Assembly: GCF_021601625.1 (NCBI RefSeq)
Contig: NZ_BQHR01000030.1
Location: 1 to 37,190 of the forward strand
Source of the DNA: Pseudomonas paraglycinae
GTDB taxonomy: Bacteria; Pseudomonadota; Gammaproteobacteria; Pseudomonadales; Pseudomonadaceae
Direction of reading: 5' to 3'
Length of the DNA stretch: 37,190 bases
Shown: positions 1 through 8,101 of the stretch, one piece after another
How the letters are laid out: every line of letters begins with the position of its first letter
Position numbering within the stretch: position 1 is the first letter of the stretch
Notes under the pieces: model-generated
Seen by the model: the letters and a program-made list of their open reading frames with translations, nothing else
What the model was told of the DNA's origin: nothing
The model's database searches: none
Translations under genes and position numbers: made by a program

Positions 1-1289
1 AGACCGCGATGGTCACCGGCCCCAAAGGCGAAGAAATCCACTGCGACCAATACGGCCGCATCAAGGTGCAATTCCACTGGGACCGCGAAGGCCAGGCCGA
101 CGACAAGACCAGCTGCTGGCTGCGCGTTTCCAGCTCCTGGGCCGGCGACCGCTACGGCGCCATCTCCATCCCGCGCATCGGCATGGAAGTCCTCGTCACC
201 TTCCTCGAAGGCGACCCCGACCAGCCCCTCGTCACCGGCTGCCTGTACCACAAGGAAAACCCGGTGCCGTACGCCCTGCCGGCGAACAAAACCCGCAGCG
301 TCTTCAAAACCCTCAGCTCCCCGGGCGGCGGTGGCTACAACGAACTGCGCATCGAAGACAAAAAAGGCGCCGAACAAATCTTCATCCACGCCCAGCGCGA
401 CTGGGATGAAAACGTCGAGCACGACCAGAAGATTCGCGTCGGCAATGAACGTCACGACACGGTGGTGAAGAACACCTACACCGAACTCAAGGCCGAAGAA
501 CACCGCACCACGATTTCCGATCGCAAAGTGGAAGTGAAAGCCAGCGATCACCTGACCGTTAACCAGGACCAGCACATCAAACTCGGCACCGCTCAGTTGA
601 CCAGTGCTGGCAAGGAAATCCACCTCAAGGCCGGAGACAAAATGGTCATCGAGGCCGGCAGCGAACTGACCCTCCAGGCTGGCGGCAGCTTCATCAAACT
701 CGATGGCGGCGGCATCACGGTGGTCGGGCCGGTGGTGAAGATCAATGCCGGTGGTTCGGCGGGAACAGGTTCCGGGATTGCGATCCTGATGCCGCTGTTG
801 CCGATCCCTGCGCCGTCGGCCAAGGCCGGCAATCTCATGGCGCCCGCGCAACCGGGCGTATTGCCGACCAAGCCCGAGCCACGGGAATACTTCTTCGACA
901 TTACCCTGACCGATGTGCCCGGCGATGAAGGTTTCCCGCTGGCCCACACCCTCTGGCAGATCGTCCAGGACGGCGTGGATCAACCGTTGCTCGAAGGTCA
1001 GACCGACGAGAACGGACGCGTCAATATCGACGAACCGCAACGCCTGAAACTCTCCAAAGCTTATGCCGAAGCCGGCCCGTTGTGGCTGTGCTATCCGGGG
1101 CAACGCGTGCCCGTGGCCCTGCATGACGAACCGGCGGATGCGGACAAGGAGCGCTTCGCTCTCGCTGCCCTCGACTTTCATGACAGCACCCACCACCGCA
1201 CCATCAACACCGCCAGCAACGAACGCAGCAAGCAGGACTTGCTCACCGACGGCGACTTGTACAGCCGCCTGCACAGCACGGACGAATGA
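1..1289 (+). CDS. vgrG: Type VI secretion tip protein VgrG, 3' part (5' end outside window), with C-terminal TTR-like extension
   Basis: The reading frame is open from base 3 to the window edge, so this is the C-terminal ~428 residues of a longer VgrG. VgrG trimers form the spike tip of the type VI secretion machine and carry effectors. The visible part starts in the gp5-like OB-fold ([20 protein letters not shown], then [18 protein letters not shown]). It continues through the repeat-rich beta-helix, including a DUF2345-like stretch ([20 protein letters not shown]). After a Pro/Ala-rich linker near 790-880, the last ~140 residues (from [17 protein letters not shown]) look like a transthyretin-like fold of the kind that binds phospholipase effectors. 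The stop codon overlaps the ATG of the phospholipase gene (ATGA at 1286-1289), so the two are translationally coupled. That supports loading of this lipase on this VgrG. The TTR call is by pattern only. Confidence 0.93.
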   Translation, partial: TAMVTGPKGEEIHCDQYGRIKVQFHWDREGQADDKTSCWLRVSSSWAGDRYGAISIPRIGMEVLVTFLEGDPDQPLVTGCLYHKENPVPYALPANKTRSVFKTLSSPGGGGYNELRIEDKKGAEQIFIHAQRDWDENVEHDQKIRVGNERHDTVVKNTYTELKAEEHRTTISDRKVEVKASDHLTVNQDQHIKLGTAQLTSAGKEIHLKAGDKMVIEAGSELTLQAGGSFIKLDGGGITVVGPVVKINAGGSAGTGSGIAILMPLLPIPAPSAKAGNLMAPAQPGVLPTKPEPREYFFDITLTDVPGDEGFPLAHTLWQIVQDGVDQPLLEGQTDENGRVNIDEPQRLKLSKAYAEAGPLWLCYPGQRVPVALHDEPADADKERFALAALDFHDSTHHRTINTASNERSKQDLLTDGDLYSRLHSTDE

Positions 1290-4200
1290 CCATGACGGAT
1301 TCCGCTACCCCCTACAACGGCGTTCGCCACAAGGAAGTCAGCCAGATCAACACGGCCGCCGGCAAAGCGCTGCCCGCCGTCAACGCGCCGGACTTTTTCA
1401 TACAGGACAAGTCCGCCTTCGCGCCCAAGCGCAGTGGCAACCAGGTACGTTTTTTCACCACTGGCGAGGATTACTACAAGGATCTGGCCAAGAAAATCGC
1501 CAAGGCCGAAACCTCGATTTTCATCACTGGCTGGCAGGTCAACTACGATGTGACCCTGGACGGCAAGCAGACCTTGTGGGAGTGCTTGTACAACGCCCTC
1601 CAGGCGCACCCGACACTGAAAGTCTTTGTCATGCCGTGGCTGAGCCCGGCGGCAAGTGTCGGCACTCATGACTTCGAAACCATGCTGGCGGTTTTCCAGC
1701 TCAACGCCGGACTGAAGGTGCCGCGTGCCTTCTGCACCCCGGCCATCCAGCAAAGCGACATGAAGGGTCTGGGCTCGACATTTTCCCATCACCAAAAGTG
1801 CGTGGTGATCGACAACAAGATCGGCTATGTCGGCGGCATCGACCTGGCCTACGGTCGTCGAGATGACAACAACTTCAGCCTCAGCGCCGTCGACCGTCAG
1901 GGTAACGATGCGTATAACCCGGGGATTCCGCACCTGGGCTGGATGGACATGAACAAGCACGTCAGTCGAGCGGGCCTGCTGCTGGGCACGCTGTTCGACC
2001 TGTCCAAACCGCTGGCCGAAACGACCATCGGCACAGAAAACACCAACATCAAACTGGCGTTGCCCCGTCGCGCCAGCGTGATCAACGCCATCGCGGCGAT
2101 TCAGAACTTCTTCGCAAGTCCCCCACTGCCCGTTCTGGACCGGGCAATGAAGGCTGGCAAAAGTCTGAAGGAGTCCGTGTCCTCCATCGATCCTTTGGCC
2201 AGGCCCAGGGAATATCTGACCGACGCGGCCATCCGCAATATCACCGCGCTGATCAAACACAACTGGACGCGCCTGCCGCTGGCCGAACCGCTCAAAGGCC
2301 AGGCTCAAGTGTGGATTCGCGAAGTCGAAACCAGCGCCGGCAATTTGCAGGCTTCCGTGCGTCTGAAGAGTTACGAGCTGATCAACAACTGGACGAACTC
2401 GACCGATCTCGGCCGCCTTGTCGCCATGTTCTGCGACAAGGGTTACGACGCGATGCCCGCAGAGAAAATGGGTTGGCTGAACAACATCGGCCAATTGACA
2501 ACTTCATTGCTCGGGCACTTTTACGCGTTGCTGCAAGACCGCGTGGCCAATCACCGGGAGCCCTTTGAATATCTCAAACACCAACCGCAGCCGCTGGCTT
2601 CGGCAGATTACAGCCGGCTGGACAAGGATCAGCCGCGCATGCCGTGGCAGGACGTTCATAGCCGCATCGAAGGGCCGTCGGTGTACGACCTGTCGCGCAA
2701 CTTCATCGACCGCTGGAACGGCCAACAGGCTTACATCGCCGAGATCAAGAGCCTGGAAAAAACCACCGTCATCGTCGCCCTGATGGAGTGGGTCAACACG
2801 CTGGTCAGGGACGCCGGCCTGCCCCATCACCTGGATCTCAACAATCAGATCAACCTGAAGCTGCCCATGCCCAAACCGGTCTGGATCGATCAGGCCCCGA
2901 CCCTGCCGACGCCACCGCAGACAGCGCAAGGCGGAGTCAGCGTGCAAGTGCTGCGCAGCGCTTCAGCCGCGATGACCACTCAGGAAGCCAAGGGTCGAGA
3001 CATGGCCAGGGTCAACCTGCCGCTGCCCGAGGGTTTCAACGTGGGCGGGGTCCAGGACAACTGCCTGCGCGCCATGCTGCAGACCATTTCCAGTGCCCAG
3101 CACTTCATCTACATCGAGAACCAGTTCTTCCAGACCGACTTCGGTGACGAGGGCGAGCTGGCGGAAGGCCGGCCGCTGTCCGGCCCGATGGCCAGCCTGC
3201 GCGACCCGTCCACCTTGAACGAGAATTTCGTCGCCCGGATCAAACTGCGTGAAGCGATGGAAGACCAGGACTTCACCCAGATCGACTGGAAAGAAGTCAA
3301 CGCCATCAGCAAGGAGCCCGGCGAAGAGGCCCGCACCTTTCTCAAAAGTTTTCTGACGATCTGGCAGACCAACGCACAGGGCTGGCTGACGCAGAAACTG
3401 GGGAAAGAACAGAAGCTCACCAACACGATTGGCAAGGCGCTGGCCGACCGCATCGGTCGGGCGATTGCCGAAAACCGTCCTTTTCACGTGTACCTGATTT
3501 TGCCGGTGCATCCGGAAGGTGCGCTGAACGTGCTGAACCTCATGCACCAGGTTCACCTGACCATGCAAAGTCTGGTGTTTGGCGAGCAGAGTCTGGTCAA
3601 ACGCATTCAACGGCACATGGCGATGAAGGACATGATGGATCGCGGGGCGAGCAAGGAAGAGGCCGGGAAGATTATTGAGCGGGTGGATACCAACAAAAAG
3701 CCCGTCTACGCCCAACAGGACTGGTCAAAATATTTGACCCTGCTCAACCTGCGCACTTGGGATACGCTTGGCGATCGCGTGGTCACTGAACAGATCTACG
3801 TGCACAGCAAGTTGTTGATCGCGGATGATCGTGTAGCGATTCTCGGCAGCGCCAACATCAATGACCGCAGTCAATGCGGGACACGTGACTCTGAGCTGGC
3901 AGTCATTGTGCGCGATAGCGAATCGACTGACGCCAAGCTGGACGGCAAACACAACCAGAAGGTAGGGAAGACAATCAATAAATTGCGCAAGGATTTGTGG
4001 AAGAAGCACTTCGGGATGAGTCAGGCGAAGAAAGATGGCCCCGTAGCTCACTTCACTGTTTCGGACGAAGTTCTCGATCAGCCTGCTGCTGAAAAGACCT
4101 GGAGAGCCATTCAGGCTCAAGCCGCCAGCAACTCCAAGGCATATGAATACTCCTTTAACTTCATTCCGCGAAACTTCAATCAATCACAAGTAATCGAATC

Positions 4201-4540
4201 CTCAACTGCTCAGCAGTATCAAGATGGATTTCCTTCCCCAATCTGGCCAACCTGGACTTATCGCTCAACGTTGCATTTGAAACTAGGCGGCCAAATATCG
4301 GATCCATTGCCACATGAGCAAGGCTTCTGGGAAAGCAAAACTCTAGCTGGTGTGAAAACGTATCCTGCTCCCATTGGAGTTAGAGGTTTTATTACCGCTT
4401 TACCCATCTGTTGGACAAAGGGCGAGAACAATGAATCAGGGTTGAACCTGACAATCATTGCTCACAACCAAGACAAAAAAACTGACGTACACATCGCAAG
4501 TTTGAGCGAAGCGTCACATCGAAATGAGCACAGTTCATGA
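1286..4540 (+). CDS. tle5: Tle5-type type VI secretion phospholipase D effector (PldA-like)
   Basis: 1084 residues, close to P. aeruginosa PldA/Tle5a (about 1.1 kb of residues, from memory). Two HxKx4D phospholipase D motifs are visible: HQKCVVID at residues 169-176, followed by GYVGGID, and HSKLLIAD at residues 840-847, followed by [12 protein letters not shown]. Enzymes of this family cleave phospholipid head groups, such as phosphatidylethanolamine, after delivery into the target periplasm. There is no Sec signal, consistent with T6SS delivery. The ATG overlaps the vgrG stop, and a second in-frame ATG lies at 1292. The stop overlaps the ATG of the first immunity gene (ATGA, 4537-4540), so vgrG-tle5-tli5 reads as one operon. 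The last ~200 codons are noticeably AT-richer than the rest, suggesting a recombined C-terminal segment. Family assignment is firm. The substrate is inferred. Confidence 0.92.
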   Translation: MTMTDSATPYNGVRHKEVSQINTAAGKALPAVNAPDFFIQDKSAFAPKRSGNQVRFFTTGEDYYKDLAKKIAKAETSIFITGWQVNYDVTLDGKQTLWECLYNALQAHPTLKVFVMPWLSPAASVGTHDFETMLAVFQLNAGLKVPRAFCTPAIQQSDMKGLGSTFSHHQKCVVIDNKIGYVGGIDLAYGRRDDNNFSLSAVDRQGNDAYNPGIPHLGWMDMNKHVSRAGLLLGTLFDLSKPLAETTIGTENTNIKLALPRRASVINAIAAIQNFFASPPLPVLDRAMKAGKSLKESVSSIDPLARPREYLTDAAIRNITALIKHNWTRLPLAEPLKGQAQVWIREVETSAGNLQASVRLKSYELINNWTNSTDLGRLVAMFCDKGYDAMPAEKMGWLNNIGQLTTSLLGHFYALLQDRVANHREPFEYLKHQPQPLASADYSRLDKDQPRMPWQDVHSRIEGPSVYDLSRNFIDRWNGQQAYIAEIKSLEKTTVIVALMEWVNTLVRDAGLPHHLDLNNQINLKLPMPKPVWIDQAPTLPTPPQTAQGGVSVQVLRSASAAMTTQEAKGRDMARVNLPLPEGFNVGGVQDNCLRAMLQTISSAQHFIYIENQFFQTDFGDEGELAEGRPLSGPMASLRDPSTLNENFVARIKLREAMEDQDFTQIDWKEVNAISKEPGEEARTFLKSFLTIWQTNAQGWLTQKLGKEQKLTNTIGKALADRIGRAIAENRPFHVYLILPVHPEGALNVLNLMHQVHLTMQSLVFGEQSLVKRIQRHMAMKDMMDRGASKEEAGKIIERVDTNKKPVYAQQDWSKYLTLLNLRTWDTLGDRVVTEQIYVHSKLLIADDRVAILGSANINDRSQCGTRDSELAVIVRDSESTDAKLDGKHNQKVGKTINKLRKDLWKKHFGMSQAKKDGPVAHFTVSDEVLDQPAAEKTWRAIQAQAASNSKAYEYSFNFIPRNFNQSQVIESSTAQQYQDGFPSPIWPTWTYRSTLHLKLGGQISDPLPHEQGFWESKTLAGVKTYPAPIGVRGFITALPICWTKGENNESGLNLTIIAHNQDKKTDVHIASLSEASHRNEHSS

Positions 4541-5643
4541 CACGGATTATCATTACCTTCGCCTGCCTGCTGCTGGGAGCTCAATCAGTCTTTGCTGAAC
4601 CTGCCTTGCAAGAATGCCTGGGACGCACCAGATTCGAGTCGCCAGAAGCATTCGAATGGGCAACGTTTGCTATTGAACGCAGCAACATGAAAGGAGCAGG
4701 AGGCCATGTATTTTCTAAAAGTGTTCATGCAGTAGGTGACTACGTCAGTTATGACTATGACGAAATGACCATCAGAATCAGCGACGTCACGACACGGGAA
4801 AGTTTTGACAGAGAACGCAACGCCATCGTTTACGAAACCGAGCACTATAGAAAAACTCTGCAGGACGATCTCAAGACCAACGAGTACCTGTTGGCATCTA
4901 TCAAGGAGATGAAGTACTCAGACGACATCATCAAAACCCAGGAGAACCGAATCACTCAGCTGGAAGAGCGGATTAAAAAAACCAAAAAATACGAACACGA
5001 CCTGGGAATCCCTGACTCTCACGTCTTGGGCAGCAAGGAAACGCCCTACGAATTCCTGCTCTGGCGCAACAACCGGGTGTTCTACTTCAACATGAACAAA
5101 CCCGCCGAAAACTCCGCACAACGGATCAAGGACCTTGCCGCGCGCTTCGAAGCCCGCGACCTCTATCAAGTGCCCGAAGGCCCCGGCGTCTGTATGCCCT
5201 ACGGATTTATCCATGACGACGGCAAAACCGGTTTCAACGTCAAGAACAGCCTGCGCTTCACCAGCACGCCCAACGTCATCATGAGCCTGATCAATGCCTC
5301 ACTCGGCAACCATGCCAAACCCACCGACGGCACCTACGACACCGACTACCGCCCCGGTTACGACGCCGAAATCTGGAAAAAGTCGAAGATCATGGAGAAG
5401 TTCTACATTGGTGATCGCATGACCACCCTCGAAGGCTGGCGTCTGGACCCTCGCCCGGAAACCACCGAACAGGATCGCGCCTGGTTCGCCATCGCCCATG
5501 TCGGCGGTCTCGCGAGCCCGCTGATCGCAGCGCAGATGTTCACTTTCCAGAAAGGCACCGACGGCCTGAAAGATCTGGTGCCACCGCCCGAGGCGGTAGT
5601 ACCGCGCTTTTTGAAGTTGACGCAAAGCATTCGCGAGCAGTGA
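4537..5643 (+). CDS. tli5: Tli5-like periplasmic immunity protein, copy 1
   Basis: 368 residues with an N-terminal Sec-type signal (hydrophobic residues ~4-16, cleavage probably after VFA at about residue 20) and no lipobox Cys, so the mature protein should be periplasmic. It directly follows tle5 with a 4-base start/stop overlap. That is the position and export signal expected of the immunity protein that blocks the phospholipase in the periplasm. Residues ~95-150 are rich in Glu/Lys/Gln with heptad-like spacing (possible coiled coil). The mature protein has few Cys, at ECLGR and GVCMPYG. The second copy follows after 45 bases. Residues 152-368 match that copy at all positions but one (F317 here, S317 there), while about 37 of the first 151 residues differ. 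The function is inferred from position and from resemblance to known Tli5 proteins. Confidence 0.82.
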   Translation: MTRIIITFACLLLGAQSVFAEPALQECLGRTRFESPEAFEWATFAIERSNMKGAGGHVFSKSVHAVGDYVSYDYDEMTIRISDVTTRESFDRERNAIVYETEHYRKTLQDDLKTNEYLLASIKEMKYSDDIIKTQENRITQLEERIKKTKKYEHDLGIPDSHVLGSKETPYEFLLWRNNRVFYFNMNKPAENSAQRIKDLAARFEARDLYQVPEGPGVCMPYGFIHDDGKTGFNVKNSLRFTSTPNVIMSLINASLGNHAKPTDGTYDTDYRPGYDAEIWKKSKIMEKFYIGDRMTTLEGWRLDPRPETTEQDRAWFAIAHVGGLASPLIAAQMFTFQKGTDGLKDLVPPPEAVVPRFLKLTQSIREQ

Positions 5644-5688
5644 GAGTCGGGTCGTGAACATGAAGCCCCATCGAAGTAAGCACAGTTC

Positions 5689-6795
5689 ATGAACCGAATC
5701 TTCTTTTCCTTCGCAGTTCTGCTGCTGGGCAGTCAGTCAGCACTTGCGGAACCTGCCTTGCAAGAATGCCTGGGACGCACCAGATTCGAGTCACCAGAAC
5801 CATTTGAATGGGCAACCTTCGCGGTTGAACGCAGCAAGATTGCATCAGCCGGAGGCCATGTTTTTTCGAAGAACGTTCACGCTGTTGGGGACTACGTCAG
5901 CTACAACTATGACGAAATGACGATCAGAGTCAGCGATGTCACTACACGCGAAAACTTTGATCGACAACGGAACGCAATCATTCACGAAACCGAAGCCTAT
6001 AAAAAAATCCTTCAGGACGACCTCAAAACCAACGAGCGTCTGCTGGAAACGATCAAGCGAATGAAATACAGCGCCGACATCATCAAAAACCAGGAAAACG
6101 AAATCACCAAACTGGAAGACCAGATACGACAGACCAAAACCTATGAACACGACCTGGGCATCCCCGATTCCCACGTTCTGGGCAGCAAGGAAACGCCCTA
6201 CGAATTCCTGCTCTGGCGCAACAACCGGGTGTTCTACTTCAACATGAACAAACCCGCCGAAAACTCCGCACAACGGATCAAGGACCTTGCCGCGCGCTTC
6301 GAAGCCCGCGACCTCTATCAAGTGCCCGAAGGCCCCGGGGTCTGTATGCCATACGGTTTTATCCATGACGACGGCAAAACCGGTTTCAACGTCAAGAACA
6401 GCCTGCGCTTCACCAGCACGCCCAACGTCATCATGAGCCTGATCAACGCCTCACTCGGCAACCACGCCAAACCCACCGACGGCACCTACGATACCGACTA
6501 CCGCCCCGGCTACGACGCCGAAATCTGGAAAAAGTCGAAGATCATGGAGAAGTTCTACATCGGCGATCGCATGACCACCCTAGAAGGCTGGCGTCTTGAC
6601 CCTCGTCCGGAAACCACCGAACAGGATCGCGCCTGGTCCGCCATCGCCCATGTCGGCGGTCTCGCGAGCCCGCTGATCGCAGCGCAGATGTTCACTTTCC
6701 AGAAAGGCACCGACGGCCTGAAAGATCTGGTGCCACCGCCCGAGGCGGTCGTTCCGCGCTTTTTGAAGTTGACGCAAAGCATCCGTGAGCAGTGA
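5689..6795 (+). CDS. tli5: Tli5-like periplasmic immunity protein, copy 2 (tandem duplicate)
   Basis: 368 residues, exactly the same length as copy 1 at a constant offset of 1152 bases. The signal peptide (cleavage probably after ALA, about residue 20) keeps the pattern but differs in 8 positions. The C-terminal 217 residues are identical to copy 1 except S317, and the DNA there differs mostly at silent sites. The N-terminal half, including the charged coiled-coil-like stretch, is only about 75% identical. Bases before the ATG (catcgaagtaagcacagttc) match the end of tle5 and start of copy 1 (catcgaaatgagcacagttc). The duplicated unit therefore took a scrap of the tle5 3' end, which is now non-coding spacer. 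It is probably a second immunity protein against the same lipase or a variant. A role against other lipases is possible. Confidence 0.8.
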   Translation: MNRIFFSFAVLLLGSQSALAEPALQECLGRTRFESPEPFEWATFAVERSKIASAGGHVFSKNVHAVGDYVSYNYDEMTIRVSDVTTRENFDRQRNAIIHETEAYKKILQDDLKTNERLLETIKRMKYSADIIKNQENEITKLEDQIRQTKTYEHDLGIPDSHVLGSKETPYEFLLWRNNRVFYFNMNKPAENSAQRIKDLAARFEARDLYQVPEGPGVCMPYGFIHDDGKTGFNVKNSLRFTSTPNVIMSLINASLGNHAKPTDGTYDTDYRPGYDAEIWKKSKIMEKFYIGDRMTTLEGWRLDPRPETTEQDRAWSAIAHVGGLASPLIAAQMFTFQKGTDGLKDLVPPPEAVVPRFLKLTQSIREQ

Positions 6796-6905
6796 AACGC
6801 TGTCACCGATCAGCCGAATCGGGAACTCAAGGTCGCGGCCCATGGACTGATGTGCAACGATGTTGCCCTGCATCACGCCATTGACCGCAAGACCAAGGAC
6901 GTTTC

Positions 6906-8057
6906 ATGACTGCCATCAACACCCCGCCACCCCTCGCACCCGGACGTCTGCAACAGATGTCCACGCGCATCGCTTTCTTCATTGCCGGGCTCGGCATCGC
7001 CGCGTGGGCGCCGTTGGTGCCGTACGCCAAGGCGCGGGCCGGGCTCGATGAAGGCACGTTGGGGTTGCTGTTGCTGTGCCTGGGCGTCGGTTCGATTCTG
7101 GCGATGCCGCTGGCGGGGATTCTGGCCACGCGATTTGGCTGCAGAAAAGTGGCTACCGGCGGCACGCTGCTGATCTGCGCGGCGTTGCCGTTGCTGGCGA
7201 CGGTGTCGTCGATTCCGGCGTTGATCGCCACGTTGTTCATGTTCGGCGCCGGACTGGGCACGGTGGACTCGACGGTGAACCTGCAAGCGGTAATCGTCGA
7301 GCGGGCCAGCGGCAAGAACATGATGTCGGGGTTCCACGGCCTGTTTAGCCTCGGCGGGATCGTCGGCGCGGCGGGTGTGAGCGCCCTGCTCGGTCTCGGG
7401 TTGTCGCCACTGGCGGCGATGCTGGTGGTGGTCGTGGTGCTGATCGCGGCGCTGTTCAAGGCGGTGCCGCACATGTTGCCTTACGGCAGTGAAAGCTCGG
7501 GCCCGGCGTTCGCAGTGCCCCACGGAATCGTGCTGTTCATCGGCGGCATGTGCTTCATCGTGTTCCTTACCGAAGGCGCGGCGCTGGACTGGAGCGCGGT
7601 GTTCCTGGCGCAGGAACGCGGGATCGACACCGCCTATGCCGGGCTGGGTTACGCAGCGTTCGCGTTGACCATGACGGCCGGCCGTTTGACCGGTGACCGG
7701 ATCGTCCGCGCACTGGGCGCAACCCGGATCATTCTGTTTGGCGGACTACTGGCAGCGGCGGGATTGTTTCTGGCGACGTTCGCCCCGAGCTGGCAAGCCG
7801 CGCTGCTGGGCTATGCGCTGGTCGGTGCCGGCTGTTCGAATATCGTGCCGGTGCTGTACACGGCGGTGGGCAAACAGACGGTGATGCCGGAAAGCATCGC
7901 CGTGCCGGCAATTACCACGCTGGGTTATGCAGGGATTCTGGCAGGGCCGGCGGTGATCGGCTTTGTCGCCCATGCCAGCAGTTTGAGTTTCGCCTTCGGG
8001 CTGATGGCGACGTTGCTGGTGGCGGTGGCGATTGGCGGGAAAGCGCTGAAGGTCTGA
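6906..8057 (+). CDS. MFS transporter, YbjJ-like
   Basis: 383 residues with about 12 hydrophobic segments spread along the whole length, so it is an inner-membrane transporter of the major facilitator superfamily. The first helix pair (IAFFIAGLGIAAWAPLVPYAK) and the loop motif GILATRFGCRKVATGG after the second segment correspond to the MFS motif-A region. The internal repeat of the motif region appears as AGRLTGDRIVRALGATR in the second half. Overall it resembles the E. coli YbjJ branch, whose substrate is not established. AAGGA lies 8 bases before the ATG. It is separated from the tli5 genes by 110 bases, so it is probably its own unit, and it converges on fecA with a hairpin between them. 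Confidence 0.85.
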   Translation: MTAINTPPPLAPGRLQQMSTRIAFFIAGLGIAAWAPLVPYAKARAGLDEGTLGLLLLCLGVGSILAMPLAGILATRFGCRKVATGGTLLICAALPLLATVSSIPALIATLFMFGAGLGTVDSTVNLQAVIVERASGKNMMSGFHGLFSLGGIVGAAGVSALLGLGLSPLAAMLVVVVVLIAALFKAVPHMLPYGSESSGPAFAVPHGIVLFIGGMCFIVFLTEGAALDWSAVFLAQERGIDTAYAGLGYAAFALTMTAGRLTGDRIVRALGATRIILFGGLLAAAGLFLATFAPSWQAALLGYALVGAGCSNIVPVLYTAVGKQTVMPESIAVPAITTLGYAGILAGPAVIGFVAHASSLSFAFGLMATLLVAVAIGGKALKV

Positions 8058-8061
8058 GCTG

Positions 8062-8093
8062 GATCGTTCCCACGTCGAGACGCGGGAACGATC
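8062..8093. terminator. Bidirectional hairpin between the MFS gene and fecA
   Basis: The arms gatcgttccc (8062-8071) and gggaacgatc (8084-8093) are perfectly complementary. Inside them cgtc/gacg (8073-8076/8079-8082) extends the stem past one mismatch. It sits between the two convergent stop codons, 4 bases after one and 8 before the other, so it probably ends transcription from both sides. There is no strong U-tract. Confidence 0.65.
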
Positions 8094-8101
8094 AGTGCAG
8101 A

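Larger units (their letters stand above)
4517..6795 (+). repeat. Tandem duplication, two ~1.12-kb units with 1152-base period
   Basis: Unit 1 spans about 4517-5643 and unit 2 about 5669-6795, in register with no insertions. Matching begins upstream of the start codons, inside the tle5 3' end in unit 1. The first ~60 bases after the signal peptide and everything after ~5029/6181 are almost identical. The middle (about 4660-5020 versus 5812-6172) has diverged at many positions. This mosaic pattern is what partial gene conversion, or selection on the N-terminal half, would leave. Confidence 0.85.

Noticed and set aside
6796-6905. Minus-strand open stretch that could be a gene remnant between tli5 and the MFS gene
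   Set aside because: It is continuous with a frame that runs antisense into tli5, and I could not match it to any family. It is too short to support a pseudogene call.
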